A stretch of 64,000 nucleotides of DNA from Roseibium aquae (GTDB taxonomy: Bacteria; Pseudomonadota; Alphaproteobacteria; Rhizobiales; Stappiaceae): the NCBI RefSeq assembly GCF_008711285.1, contig NZ_VXDC01000001.1, positions 558,001 through 622,000 on the forward strand. The letters are read 5' to 3'. The position numbers and the translations under genes are program-made. This document shows, one piece after another, positions 9,501 to 18,152 of this stretch. The stretch's first letter is position 1, and the number at the start of each line of letters is the position of its first letter. The notes beneath the pieces were generated by a model. That model did not search any database, was not told where the DNA came from, and saw only the letters and a program-made list of their open reading frames with translations.

Positions 9501-9756
9501 GCGGCCAATAGGCTGGAATTGCGGCCACGATCTCCTTGGCCGACCGTTCCGAGCCTTCGTGAACTTGAACTTGGCCAGCAAGCGCGGGCCCGAAAGCGCA
9601 CACAGGGATGGCAACAAGTGCCAGAAGGGACAATCCAAGGATTTTTGCGCGCCAAGCCGAGCGCTCCGCGCGCATTCCGCGCAGGAACCGAAAGGATCTA
9701 CGAACTTTTTCATAGATAAATATGCTAATTCCGGCTGGCGTGTTCATGGAAGCCAT
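6577..9756 (-). CDS. Periplasmic-sensor PAS-GGDEF-EAL protein (c-di-GMP turnover)
   Basis: The protein has 1059 residues. Its order is: N-terminal membrane segment (about 38-60); a solute-binding family 3 domain (about 75-300) that would sense a periplasmic ligand; a second membrane helix (about 308-330); a short coiled coil; two PAS domains; GGDEF; then EAL. The cyclase motif GGDEF is intact, but no RxxD inhibitory site is seen five residues before it. The EAL signature reads EVLLRW, a substitution at the middle position. The other phosphodiesterase residues ([21 protein letters not shown]) are present, so phosphodiesterase activity is plausible. It is convergent with the EthD gene, with stops 6 bp apart. 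Confidence 0.93.
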   Translation of the reverse strand: MASMNTPAGISIFIYEKVRRSFRFLRGMRAERSAWRAKILGLSLLALVAIPVCAFGPALAGQVQVHEGSERSAKEIVAAIPAYWPPQYSLNGRGEPQGFAIDVLEHLAGNLGFTVRYKIADTFPDAIKLLETGEADLIPNSGILSARLSDCLFTPPVETFRISVFVRSGQRQITGISSLHGKTVGAVEQNAGLFLLRSRNDLSLEVYPNVREALLGLLSGTVDAVVYPDTVFEAVARKHNVGDKIAKVGSPLSEIKRALRFRADRADLHALFSPAVSTFVTTPDYEQIYLKWYGEAPPFWSAQRVFFAMLALLGLCIAGFLAWQFLSLRSFDRQLRLKNLELNEANASLEDRVVNRTRALATEMDQRKRSQRDLESFFNQSQSLNMIADDNGSILRVNTAWEELIGYSVEELLSRPFLDFVHPDDRPSTIDVFKTLVVSAALDGFENRYRAKDGAIVNLRWSARWDGKQKKAFAIAQDVTSQKQAEDALKLSARVFEAADEGILITDPKGIIVDVNPAFTQITGYSADEAIGRTLSFLKSGRHSPSFYAALWKRLATTGHWRGEIWNRAKDGTVYPEMLTISAVKDADGTTRNYAGLFSDITRIKEHEDRLKHLAHYDALTNLPNRILLADRLTQAMARANPANRLVAVAFIDLDGFKSLNDSFGHPVGDQVLLIVADRMRKVIDENDTFGRFGGDEFLAVLSDLKSRKDCTATLERLLEAAAEPVEIDNGRITLTASIGVTFYPQTDEMDADQLQRQADQAMYQAKLAGKNRYQFFDIHHDQEVAEHFAHLGSVKRALEANEFDLYFQPKVNLSTGRILGSEVLLRWNHPERGLLGPAAFLPQIDNHPILVDIGNWVLDHALSRMEGWAKDGFSMPLSVNVSAQQLMAPDFFQTLQAHLARHPAASPSDLELEILETSTLNNLDQISTLIARCKTLGVSFALDDFGTGYSSLAYLKRLPVTTLKIDQDFVRDLPDNRTDQDILKAIVGFGKIFNLDVIAEGVETDEHGRLLLSIGCPLGQGYAIARPMPAGDLPGWCLNWTARSAQRQDQRMLAGLAG

Positions 9757-10090
9757 TTTTATTTGGGAGCCAAGACCCGTATTGTTTTGTGATTTTGGGA
9801 AAAATGTATGTATTGCGAGTTAATCGGAATGATTGACTAGTGGGAAAACGATATGCCTCTTCGGCAATTGTCTGAATTTCCCTTGGAAATACTGACGATC
9901 CCAACCCTTGCTTGCCTACGCGCATGCAGCGCAGAATTCGCTGGCAATCCGGTTGCGCAGCGGGCGGATGGCTGGTTGGTCGTGGTTACCCCCATCCGGC
10001 CATTGCCCCGGCGCTCTGTTTCGCCTAAAACCGGGCCAGATTTTAAACAATACCCCGACAGCTTCTCGATACGCGGAGACGACGAGCCCC
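9757..10090. other. Divergent promoter region of the GGDEF-EAL gene and ettA
   Basis: This 334-bp stretch is AT-rich near 9770-9860, then GC-rich up to ettA. It must hold the promoters of both divergent genes. The ettA frame stays open upstream to 9908, but that part has no family similarity. I see no clear operator or RNA gene. Confidence 0.5.
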
Positions 10091-11740
10091 ATGGCGCGCC
10101 AGTTCATCTATCACATGAACGGACTGTCCAAGTCCTATAACGACAAGAAAGTCCTCGACAACATCCACCTGTCCTTCTACCCGGACGCCAAGATCGGCAT
10201 TCTGGGTCCGAACGGGGCCGGTAAGTCGACACTCTTGAAGATCATGGCCGGTCTCGACACCGAGTATTCCGGCGAAGCCTGGGCCGCCGAAGGCGCGAAG
10301 GTCGGCTACCTGCCGCAGGAGCCGAAACTCGACGAGACCAAGACGGTCATGGAAAACGTCATGGAAGGCGTTGCCCACAAGCAGGCCAAGCTCGACCGGT
10401 ACAACGAGCTGATGATGAACTACTCGGACGAGACCGCCGAGGAAGCCGCATCCCTGCAGGACGAAATCGACGCGCAGGACCTTTGGAACCTGGAAAGCCA
10501 GGTCGAGATGGCGATGGAAGCCTTGCGCTGCCCGCCGTCCGACAGCCCTGTCGATAATCTGTCGGGCGGGGAGCGGCGCCGCGTCGCGCTCTGCAAGTTG
10601 CTGCTCTCCGAGCCCGATCTCCTGCTGCTCGACGAGCCGACCAACCATCTGGACGCGGAAACGGTGCATTGGCTCGAGCGCCACTTGCGCGAATTCAAGG
10701 GCTCCGTCCTGATCATCACCCACGACCGCTACTTCCTGGACAATGTTACCGGCTGGATCCTGGAACTCGACCGCGGGAAGGGCATTCCGTACGAAGGCAA
10801 CTACTCGGTCTATCTGGAAAAGAAGACCAAGCGGATGCAGCAGGAAGGCCGCGAAAACATGGCCCGCTCCAAGGCGATCGAGCGCGAGCGCGAGTGGATG
10901 GGCATGTCGCCGAAAGGCCGGCAGACCAAGTCCAAGGCCCGTATCAAGGCCTATGAAGATCTGGTCGCCATGCAGGAAGAGCGTCTGCCGACCATCGAGC
11001 AGATCCTCATTCCGGTCGGCGAGCGTCTTGGCGCCAATGTCATCGAACTGGACGGCGTCTCCAAGGGCTTCGAGGACCGGCTCCTGATCGACAATCTGTC
11101 GTTCAAGCTGCCGCGCGGCGGGATTGTCGGCGTGATCGGCCCGAACGGGGCGGGCAAGTCGACCCTGTTCAAGATGTTGACTGGTCAGGAAAAGCCGGAC
11201 AGCGGCAAGATCACCGTCGGTGACAGCGTGCAACTGGGCTATGTCGACCAGTCGCGGGACAAGCTGGACCCGAACAAGACGGTCTGGGAGGAAATTTCCG
11301 ACGGCAACGAGATCATCTATCTCGACGGCAAGGAGATCAACTCCCGCGCCTATTGCTCGTCCTTCAACTTCAAGGGGCCGGCCCAGCAGGCAAAGGTCGG
11401 CGATCTTTCCGGCGGTCAGCGCAACCGTGTGCACCTGGCGAAGGTCTTGAAAAAAGGCGCGAACGTTCTCCTGCTCGACGAGCCGACCAACGATCTCGAC
11501 ACCGAGACCCTGGCAGCCCTTGAGGACGCTCTTGAGAATTACGCCGGCTGCGCCGTCGTGATCTCGCACGACCGGATGTTCCTCGACCGTCTGGCCACGC
11601 ACATGCTCGCTTTTGAAGGCGACAGCCATGTGGAATGGTTCGAAGGCAACTTCGAGGACTACGAGAAGGACAAGGTCCGCCGCCTCGGTGCCCACGCCGC
11701 CGACCCGCGCCGCATCAAGTACAAACCGCTGACACGGTAA
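10091..11740 (+). CDS. ettA: Energy-dependent translational throttle protein EttA (ABC-F)
   Basis: The protein has 549 residues, close to the usual 555 of EttA. The start is the ATG at 10091 (MARQFIYHMNGLSKSY), matching the family. There are two ABC domains without membrane segments. Each has a Walker A (GPNGAGKST), a signature (LSGGERRRVAL and LSGGQRNRVHL) and a Walker B (LLLDEPTNHLD and LLLDEPTNDLD). The linker between the domains (about residues 240-320) is the P-site tRNA interaction region. The protein binds the ribosomal E site and gates the first elongation step according to the ATP/ADP ratio. It is monocistronic, with a hairpin terminator directly downstream. Confidence 0.96.
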   Translation: MARQFIYHMNGLSKSYNDKKVLDNIHLSFYPDAKIGILGPNGAGKSTLLKIMAGLDTEYSGEAWAAEGAKVGYLPQEPKLDETKTVMENVMEGVAHKQAKLDRYNELMMNYSDETAEEAASLQDEIDAQDLWNLESQVEMAMEALRCPPSDSPVDNLSGGERRRVALCKLLLSEPDLLLLDEPTNHLDAETVHWLERHLREFKGSVLIITHDRYFLDNVTGWILELDRGKGIPYEGNYSVYLEKKTKRMQQEGRENMARSKAIEREREWMGMSPKGRQTKSKARIKAYEDLVAMQEERLPTIEQILIPVGERLGANVIELDGVSKGFEDRLLIDNLSFKLPRGGIVGVIGPNGAGKSTLFKMLTGQEKPDSGKITVGDSVQLGYVDQSRDKLDPNKTVWEEISDGNEIIYLDGKEINSRAYCSSFNFKGPAQQAKVGDLSGGQRNRVHLAKVLKKGANVLLLDEPTNDLDTETLAALEDALENYAGCAVVISHDRMFLDRLATHMLAFEGDSHVEWFEGNFEDYEKDKVRRLGAHAADPRRIKYKPLTR

Positions 11741-11760
11741 GGCGGATGGCAGACCCTTCG

Positions 11761-11788
11761 AAACCCCGGGGCCTTGCTCCGGGGTTTT
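11761..11788 (+). terminator. Rho-independent terminator of ettA
   Basis: A 9-bp perfect stem (AAACCCCGG / CCGGGGTTT) with a 9-nt loop and a run of T lies 20 bp after the ettA stop. Confidence 0.85.
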
Positions 11789-11890
11789 CGGTGTCCGCTT
11801 GCCGCCTCGGGGCGAGCAGCATCCGTATCCGGGCGTGCTTCAGTCGCACGCCCGTTGATCTGAGCCGGATTTGGTGACACGAATCATCCC

Positions 11891-12769
11891 ATGGACAAAC
11901 GGGACCGGGCCATTTTGTTTCGGGAGCGGCTTGGCAAGGCGCTGAACGAACGCACCATGAACCGCAGCGATCTGGCAAGAGCGGCGGCACTGGATCGCTC
12001 GACCGTATCGCAACTTCTGTCCGAGGGCGCGCCGCGGCTGCCGAACGGACAAGCGCTCGCGGCCATCGCATCCACGCTTGGGGTTTCGTCCGATTGGTTG
12101 CTTGGATTGTCCAGTCACGAGGGCGTTGCGGCGGACGTTCTCGATCAGGCTGTTCAGGTGGCTGAAACCGACCGGAACCCGGTCGATGAGCATTTGCTTG
12201 CCTGGTACCGCGAATCGGCGGGGGCAAAGGTGCGGCATGTGCCGGCCAATCTGCCCGATGTCCTTAAGACGGAAGATGTTCTGACCTTGGAATATTCCGG
12301 GGCGACGGTAAAGACGCCCGGACAGGCGATTTCGGACACACGGGTCCGGCGCGCCCTGTTGCGGCGTCCGGAAAGCGACATGGAAATCGCCGTTGCCAAG
12401 GACGCGCTGGAAGGTCTTGCCCGTGGCGAGGGCTTGTGGGCCCGCTTGCCGGTCGAAACCCGCAAGGCGCAGCTGCTCTACACGGGGCAGATGCTCAACG
12501 ATCTCTATCCTTCCCTTCGGTTGCATCTGTTCGGTGCGCATGACCGCTATTCCGCGCCCTTCACGGTTTTTGGCCAGAAGCGTGCGGCATTGTACATCGG
12601 GCAACGCTATCTCGTGTTCACAGCGACCGCTCATGTGCAGCTGCTGACCAGCCACTTTGACGATCTTGTGCGCAACGCGCAGGTGCGTTCCCACGAAGCC
12701 GGCGACTTTGCAGTTGACCTTGCGCAGTCTATGCCATTGTCAGGCCATCGCGCTCAAACGCGGCCTTGA
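11891..12769 (+). CDS. XRE-type helix-turn-helix regulator with C-terminal sensor domain
   Basis: The protein has 292 residues. The N-terminal 70 residues are a lambda-repressor-like HTH, with NRSDLARAAALDRSTVSQLL as the DNA-reading part and SDWLLGLS as the usual end of the fold. The rest (about 90-285) is a soluble domain that I cannot name. It includes a stretch (LRLHLFGAHDRYSAPFTVFG) that suggests a ligand-binding or dimerisation module. Its 3' end overlaps the 3' end of oxyR tail to tail by 41 bp. Its target genes are not evident from position. Confidence 0.8.
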   Translation: MDKRDRAILFRERLGKALNERTMNRSDLARAAALDRSTVSQLLSEGAPRLPNGQALAAIASTLGVSSDWLLGLSSHEGVAADVLDQAVQVAETDRNPVDEHLLAWYRESAGAKVRHVPANLPDVLKTEDVLTLEYSGATVKTPGQAISDTRVRRALLRRPESDMEIAVAKDALEGLARGEGLWARLPVETRKAQLLYTGQMLNDLYPSLRLHLFGAHDRYSAPFTVFGQKRAALYIGQRYLVFTATAHVQLLTSHFDDLVRNAQVRSHEAGDFAVDLAQSMPLSGHRAQTRP

Positions 12770-13640
12770 GCGTTGCCGCCAGGGTTTCGAAATCGGCCAG
12801 GCGCGGGGACGATTTCCGCCAGGCAAGACCAACCGTCCGCGCCGGTTGCGGGTCGTCGAACCGCAGCAGAGCGACCCGGTTGTCCCGGACTTCGACATCC
12901 GCGCAGATTTCCGGAAGAAGGGTGATGCCGTAGCCCGCCGCCACCATCTGCATGACAGTCGACAAACTGGTCGCTCCCAGAGCGCTCGTCGCGCGGATCG
13001 GCAGGTTCTGGCAGTAGTTCAGCGCCTGATCGCGCAGGCAATGGCCTTCTTCCAGAAGCAGGAGGCGGTCCGTCTCCAGCGCCTCCGACAACACCCGGCG
13101 GGCGGGCGTCTCCGGGTTCCCGCCGGACTGGCGGGCAAGGAGGAAGCGGTCGCGGAACAGCGGTTCCTCCCGCAGGGCTGGATGGGCATAGGGCAGGGCG
13201 ATGATGATCGCATCGAGCTGGCCGGACAGCAGCTCTGACACGAGTTGTTCCGTCAAGGTCTCACGGATGGTCGGAAGCAGGCCGGGGTGCGCCGTTTGCA
13301 GCGCCGGGAGAATGCGTGGCAGGAGATAAGGTGCGATGGAAGGAATGATCCCGAGGCGCAAGGTCCCGGTCAGCGGGTCCGACAATTGCTTGGCCGTGTC
13401 GATCAGGTCCCGCACATCCACAAGGATCTTGCGCGCCCGCGCGACCACCTCCTCGCCCTCCCGGGTGAGCCGGATCGCGTTGGGCTGGCGTTCGATCAGC
13501 TTCACCCCAAGCCCCTCTTCAAGCTCCTTGATCTGCATCGACAAGGCCGGTTGAGACACGGACACGGCCTCGGCCGCCTTGCGGAAATGAAGGTGGGTCG
13601 CGAGCGCGTCCAGATATCTGAGCTGGCGTAGCGATACCAT
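12729..13640 (-). CDS. oxyR: LysR-family peroxide sensor OxyR
   Basis: The protein has 303 residues with an N-terminal LysR winged helix (LRQLRYLDALATHLHF, then SQPALSMQIKELE). The redox centre is clear: a first Cys in EEGHCLRDQAL and a second nine residues later in NYCQNL. This is the spacing of the peroxide-reactive pair C199/C208 of E. coli OxyR. Oxidation by H2O2 forms the disulfide and activates antioxidant genes. Unlike many oxyR genes it has no divergent catalase or peroxiredoxin. It lies 5 bp after trmO and is probably co-transcribed with it. Confidence 0.9.
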   Translation of the reverse strand: MVSLRQLRYLDALATHLHFRKAAEAVSVSQPALSMQIKELEEGLGVKLIERQPNAIRLTREGEEVVARARKILVDVRDLIDTAKQLSDPLTGTLRLGIIPSIAPYLLPRILPALQTAHPGLLPTIRETLTEQLVSELLSGQLDAIIIALPYAHPALREEPLFRDRFLLARQSGGNPETPARRVLSEALETDRLLLLEEGHCLRDQALNYCQNLPIRATSALGATSLSTVMQMVAAGYGITLLPEICADVEVRDNRVALLRFDDPQPARTVGLAWRKSSPRLADFETLAATLKAAFERDGLTMA

Positions 13641-13645
13641 GACAG

Positions 13646-14188
13646 TCAGCGATCCGCGTCCGGCTGGCGATCCGGGGCCTCGCCAGCTGGTCGGCCGCGC
13701 TGCTCAAACCATCCGACGGTTGCCTGCGGGACACTGTCCGTGCTTGCGAAATACGGTTTGATATCGAGCAGCGGCGTGCCGCTGAGACAATCGAGGCCCC
13801 GCACGGTCAGCCGGTTTCCGTCGATCTTCACCAGTTCCACAACGGACAAGGAGATCGGGTTGGGACGGATCGGGGAGCGGAGGGCGAAGGTGCCGTGGCA
13901 AACGCTGTCGAAAGCCGGTGATTGAAGGATCAGGTCGCGGCGGGCCTCATGCATCCAGTAAAGCAGAATGATGTGGGAACATGTGTTCAGGGACGTCAGC
14001 CCCGGACCATACTCGTCAGCGACGATCACCTCGCACAGGGCGTCGGTCTGGCGGCCGTTGCGCGGGCACTCCGACGTCTCCGTCCAGGGTGTGTGGATCC
14101 GGCCGATAAAGACCAGACCGGCATCTGGAGCGACCGACGCCGGATCAAAGGTCAGGGCTGTTTCGCCCTCGCGCATGGACTTGGACAT
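13646..14188 (-). CDS. trmO: tRNA m6t6A37 methyltransferase TrmO (TsaA family)
   Basis: The protein has 180 residues from the ATG at 14188, which has CGGAG 5 nt upstream. The frame runs on to 14365, but that part is AT-rich and unlike the family. Family hallmarks are FIGRIHTPW near the start and RPNPISLSVVELVKI in the middle, the SAM-binding beta-barrel of the VirR/TsaA family. It N6-methylates threonylcarbamoyladenosine at position 37 of tRNA-Thr. It is the first gene of a probable two-gene unit with oxyR. Confidence 0.88.
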   Translation of the reverse strand: MSKSMREGETALTFDPASVAPDAGLVFIGRIHTPWTETSECPRNGRQTDALCEVIVADEYGPGLTSLNTCSHIILLYWMHEARRDLILQSPAFDSVCHGTFALRSPIRPNPISLSVVELVKIDGNRLTVRGLDCLSGTPLLDIKPYFASTDSVPQATVGWFEQRGRPAGEAPDRQPDADR

Positions 14189-14479
14189 GTTAACTCCGGA
14201 TGTGGACGGCAACCATTTTCTGGCCTGAAACCACGTCCTGCACAAATAATCTGGAAAAAATTCCACCGTTTCAATGTCAGGATGCGGGTGTCCGGAGGCC
14301 GTGAACAAACAGAATAATAATTTAAAAACAGAGGTTTGATATGGTTCTGTATGACTTGTATTCAATTTTCGTTAGTTTTGAACAAAACACAATTACATTC
14401 TCCGCCCGTGCTTTACTGTCTTCTTTAAAACTCCCCGTCATTGTGGCTTTCAGAGATTAACCGCAGTCTGGTAGCGAGA

Positions 14480-15565
14480 ATGTCCGAAGCGCTGAAAACC
14501 GAACTTGTGAACTTTTCAGAATTGAACGGGGAGAATTCAGCTGCCCGGCGCGCCGAACTGGCGCGTCACGTGGCGACCCTGTTCGCTCTCACCTCGGATC
14601 GATGCTCGGATGAGCAGGTCGATATCTACGATTCGGTTCTGATCCGGCTCGTCGATATGGTCGAGGCTGAAGTTCGCAAGTATGTCGCCGAGCAAATGTG
14701 TGGTTTGCGCCGGGGGCCAGAGGAAACGATCCGAAAGCTGGCAATGGACCAAATCGAGGTCGCGGAACCGATCCTCAAAAAGTCGACCGTGCTGCGGGAC
14801 GCTGATTTGGTCGACATCGCTCAAACGCAGGGCAACGCGCATCGCTTCGCGATCGCGCAACGCGATATCCTGTCTCCGGATGTCACCGATGTGCTGGTGG
14901 ACAACGGTGACTTGCGCGTGAAGCGCAAGGTTGTCAGCAATACGGGTGCGGCGTTTTCAGACCGTGGCTTCACGACGCTGATCAGCGACGCGGCATCGGA
15001 CGCAACCCTTCAACTGTTCTTGGCCGAACGTCCCGATCTGGCCGACAAGCACATCCAGGCGCTGATCGCGGTGGCCAGCGGCGAGGTGCGCCGGAAACTC
15101 CTGGAGCGGGGCCAGACCCAGGAAGCGGGCCGGGTCGACGAGGCCGCCGATATCGCCGCCCAGAAAATGTCCAATCAGTACTGGCTGAGCAGGTACGATT
15201 TCGAGACGGCCCGGAACCGGGTTCTCGTTCTCGCGCGCCGCGGCATGGTGACGGAAGCCGCCTTGCGGCGGTTCGCATCCGAGGACCGGTTCGCGGAGGC
15301 GGTTGCAGCCTTTGCCTGGATGGCCCGCTGCGGTCTGGAGGAGGTCAGCCATTGGATGGTGCGCGCCGATCCTGAGCCGTTCCTTATCCTTGCCAAGGCG
15401 ACCGGCCTGTCGTCGATCACGGTCGGCGCGCTCCTGTCGATAGGCCCGTGGCGCCACCGCCTGTCCCCGGAAACGCGCGCAATGGCCATGCAGAGTTTCG
15501 AGCGCCTGTCGGCGTCCGAAGCGAAGCGGAAGATGGCGCACTGGAAGCACATCGTTCTCAACTGA
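14480..15565 (+). CDS. DUF2336 domain protein (copy 1)
   Basis: The protein has 361 residues from the ATG at 14480. The frame begins at a TTG at 14441, which is less likely. The whole protein is alpha-helical. It has the features of the alphaproteobacterial DUF2336 family: the N-terminal SARRAELARHVATLF type helix, then IAEPIL/VAEPILKKS and the DVLVDNGD repeat-like segments. No membrane part or catalytic motif is visible. The family function is unknown. A second, related gene lies at 26666. A strong terminator follows, so it is monocistronic. The 290-bp AT-rich gap before it also serves trmO on the other strand. Confidence 0.85.
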   Translation: MSEALKTELVNFSELNGENSAARRAELARHVATLFALTSDRCSDEQVDIYDSVLIRLVDMVEAEVRKYVAEQMCGLRRGPEETIRKLAMDQIEVAEPILKKSTVLRDADLVDIAQTQGNAHRFAIAQRDILSPDVTDVLVDNGDLRVKRKVVSNTGAAFSDRGFTTLISDAASDATLQLFLAERPDLADKHIQALIAVASGEVRRKLLERGQTQEAGRVDEAADIAAQKMSNQYWLSRYDFETARNRVLVLARRGMVTEAALRRFASEDRFAEAVAAFAWMARCGLEEVSHWMVRADPEPFLILAKATGLSSITVGALLSIGPWRHRLSPETRAMAMQSFERLSASEAKRKMAHWKHIVLN

Positions 15566-15587
15566 GGCCGGGCCGAAAAAGCCTGAG

Positions 15588-15616
15588 AAAGCAGACCCGG
15601 CCGGGTCTGCTTTTTT
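15588..15616 (+). terminator. Rho-independent terminator after DUF2336 copy 1
   Basis: An uninterrupted palindrome (AGCAGACCCGG / CCGGGTCTGCT) is followed by six or more T, 22 bp after the stop. Confidence 0.9.
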
Positions 15617-15706
15617 GTGCAAGATCATGTGGCAGCAACCGCGCGTCTTTTTTTTGAGCGGCAAACGTGCTCTACCTGAACCCACTTTTTGGGGGAGGGA
15701 TTCATC

Positions 15707-18064
15707 GTGTCGCTTCGGTTTCATGCACAGCATCAGGCCCCTCCCGTCCTCCGGTTCTTGAGAGTCCTGCTTCTCGCCGTTGGCCTGGTCGCCGGTCTTG
15801 GCTGCGCGAACGGCACAGGCGCAGCCCATGCCCAGGGCGCCCTCGGTGTGCTGACTGCGCAAAAGGACGATCGGCCGGCCGAGACCGCGCCCCAATCCCA
15901 CTCGGCTGCCTCCACTCATGCTGCGGCTTCGCTGTCGGAACGGACCATGCTGCAAGAGCAGCTCGACATGGCGCAAAAGGCGCGTGGTGTGCTCCTGCGG
16001 ATCCTCAATGAGATCCCGACCTTTTCTTCCAGCATCACGGCGACACTGAGAGCCAAAGGACCGGATGGGACCCTTGGCTGGCTCGCCGGCACGCTTGTCT
16101 CCATCGCCGTGGCTGTCGCGGCGGGGCTGGTCTCAATGACGCTGATCTCCCGGTGGGGACGGGCGCAATTCGCGCATTTTTACCGTGCGACTGCGCAGAA
16201 CCGGGAGGACAAGCTCGGCTATCTTTTCTTCCGCGCCGCCCTGATGTCCGCGGGGCTGGTGATCTTCGTTCTGGTGGCCGGACTGATCGCCCTGTTTCTG
16301 GTGGGGGGCGCGCCCGGTGGGAGGGAAACGGCATTTGTCGTCCTGTCCAAACTGACGTTTTTCCTTTTCATCCGGATCGTGTTCTTGAACCTTCTGGTGC
16401 CGGATACGCCGACACATCGGCTTTTCCCCTTGTCGGACGCCAATGCTTCGGGTCTCTACCGCAGCTTGTTGCTCGCTGCCGGGATTGCAGCCGTCATGAT
16501 CGGCCTGTGCAACTGGATGGAACGGCTCGGCTTGCCGCAGGATCCCCACAAGCTCGCACTCATCGGTGCCTCCTTTCTCTCCATGTTTTTGTTGAGTGCC
16601 ATCGCGGTCACCTATCGGGCCGCCATCGCGGCGTTGATCCAGGGTGAGGCCAATAAGGATCCGGTGCCCATGTGGCGGCGTGTGCTTGCGGGCGGCTGGC
16701 ACATCTTTGCGATCGTCTATTTCCTCATGGCCTGGGCGATCTCGTCGATCCGGCTGCTTTTGGATTTGCCGGACGCCACGGGCTTGGTCACTGCCCCGCT
16801 TCTTGCCTTGCTTGCCGCCTCGGTGGCCTTCGGCGCCTTGCTGCTGGTCATCGACCGGTTGCTTCTGCCGCGGCTCGACACGCGGCGCGCCCAAGCCAGG
16901 CTGATCGAGGACATTTTGCGCCGGGATGAGTCCAGCGAAGGGGAAACCGATCTGGAGAGCGCCAGCGCACAGGCGGCCGCCGAAGCAGCGGATCAAGAAG
17001 CAGCGCGCAAACCGTTCCGCGACCTTCTGGACAAGGGAGCCGCCTTGATCGTGATGTTCGGCGGTCTGTATCTGCTGACGTCCATGTGGGGTGTTCCCAT
17101 CGCCGGACATCAGTCATTCATGGGGTCCCTTATCGAAATCCTGCTGGTCGGCTTCGTCGCCTATATGGCTTACGAAGCGGTGAAAACTCTGATCGACCGG
17201 AAGATCGCGAACACTTCACCCTCGGCGGATTCGGGAGAGGACATCGAGATTGGCGGGACGGGGGAAAGCCGGATCGCGACTCTTTTGCCGATCTTCCGGA
17301 ATTTCCTTTTGATCACGATTGTGGTGATCGCGGCCATGCTGGTTCTGTCTGAGCTCGGCGTGAACATTGGGCCGCTGTTCGCCGGGGCCGGTGTGGTGGG
17401 TCTGGCAATCGGCTTTGGCGCCCAGACATTGATCCGCGACATATTTTCCGGTGCGTTCTACCTCATCGACGACGCGTTCCGCAAAGGCGAGTACATCGAC
17501 ATCGGAAGTGCCAAGGGCACCGTTGAAAAGATTTCCATCAGGTCCATGCAACTGCGTCATCACCGCGGGGCCCTGACCACGATCCCCTTCGGCGATATCA
17601 AGCAGGTCCAGAATTTCTCGCGGGATTGGGCGATGATGAAGCTTGCGTTCCGGGTGACCTACGACACCGATGTCGACAAGATGCGCAAGATTATCAAAAA
17701 CTTCGGCCAGGAATTGATGGACGACCCTCATTTTGGTCCAATGTTCCTGCAGCCGCTGAAGTCCCAGGGCATTTTGTCGATGGAAGATTCGGCCATGATT
17801 GCCCGGGTGAAATTCATGACCAAGCCCGGCAAGCAGTTTGAGTTGCGAAAGGTTGTGTATGCCGGGTTGCGGGATTTGTTCCAGAAAAACGGGATCGAAT
17901 TCGCGAACCGGCAGGTCACCGTCCGGGTCGCAACAGCCGATGACGACGAGCCGATGGGAAAAAAGGCCGCGAGCTCCCTGGGACAGGCCGCCGCCGGGGC
18001 GGCCGCCGCCGCCGCCATGATGGAAGAAGAGGCAAACGCGAAAGGCAGCGGAGATCAGCTATAG
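15707..18064 (+). CDS. Large MscS-family mechanosensitive channel
   Basis: The protein has 785 residues from a GTG at 15707 preceded by GGGGGAGGGA; a TTG at 15689 is the alternative. A signal peptide (cleavage near AHAQG) is followed by a periplasmic stretch and about ten membrane helices. Then comes the MscS core: the pore helix with VVGLAIGFGAQTLIRD, the beta domain (KGEYIDIGSAKGTVEKI) and the cytosolic vestibule. The ending is low-complexity, Ala-rich (AAAGAAAAAAMM). Large MscS relatives of this kind gate on membrane tension and release solutes on hypo-osmotic shock. It is monocistronic by spacing. Confidence 0.9.
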   Translation: MSLRFHAQHQAPPVLRFLRVLLLAVGLVAGLGCANGTGAAHAQGALGVLTAQKDDRPAETAPQSHSAASTHAAASLSERTMLQEQLDMAQKARGVLLRILNEIPTFSSSITATLRAKGPDGTLGWLAGTLVSIAVAVAAGLVSMTLISRWGRAQFAHFYRATAQNREDKLGYLFFRAALMSAGLVIFVLVAGLIALFLVGGAPGGRETAFVVLSKLTFFLFIRIVFLNLLVPDTPTHRLFPLSDANASGLYRSLLLAAGIAAVMIGLCNWMERLGLPQDPHKLALIGASFLSMFLLSAIAVTYRAAIAALIQGEANKDPVPMWRRVLAGGWHIFAIVYFLMAWAISSIRLLLDLPDATGLVTAPLLALLAASVAFGALLLVIDRLLLPRLDTRRAQARLIEDILRRDESSEGETDLESASAQAAAEAADQEAARKPFRDLLDKGAALIVMFGGLYLLTSMWGVPIAGHQSFMGSLIEILLVGFVAYMAYEAVKTLIDRKIANTSPSADSGEDIEIGGTGESRIATLLPIFRNFLLITIVVIAAMLVLSELGVNIGPLFAGAGVVGLAIGFGAQTLIRDIFSGAFYLIDDAFRKGEYIDIGSAKGTVEKISIRSMQLRHHRGALTTIPFGDIKQVQNFSRDWAMMKLAFRVTYDTDVDKMRKIIKNFGQELMDDPHFGPMFLQPLKSQGILSMEDSAMIARVKFMTKPGKQFELRKVVYAGLRDLFQKNGIEFANRQVTVRVATADDDEPMGKKAASSLGQAAAGAAAAAAMMEEEANAKGSGDQL

Positions 18065-18152
18065 ACTGTCCGCGGACCTTGAAAGTGCGCCGCCGCGCGC
18101 TGCGCATGGCCAAGCGGTCTGTCCGACCTGAGCGGTCTTATGTGGAGTGGCT

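Noticed and set aside
9908..10090. N-terminal extension of EttA
   Set aside because: The added 61 residues match no ABC-F start; the ATG at 10091 begins the conserved sequence.
10043..11695. A 550-codon open frame opposite ettA
   Set aside because: Antisense shadow of a certain ABC-F gene, no domain.
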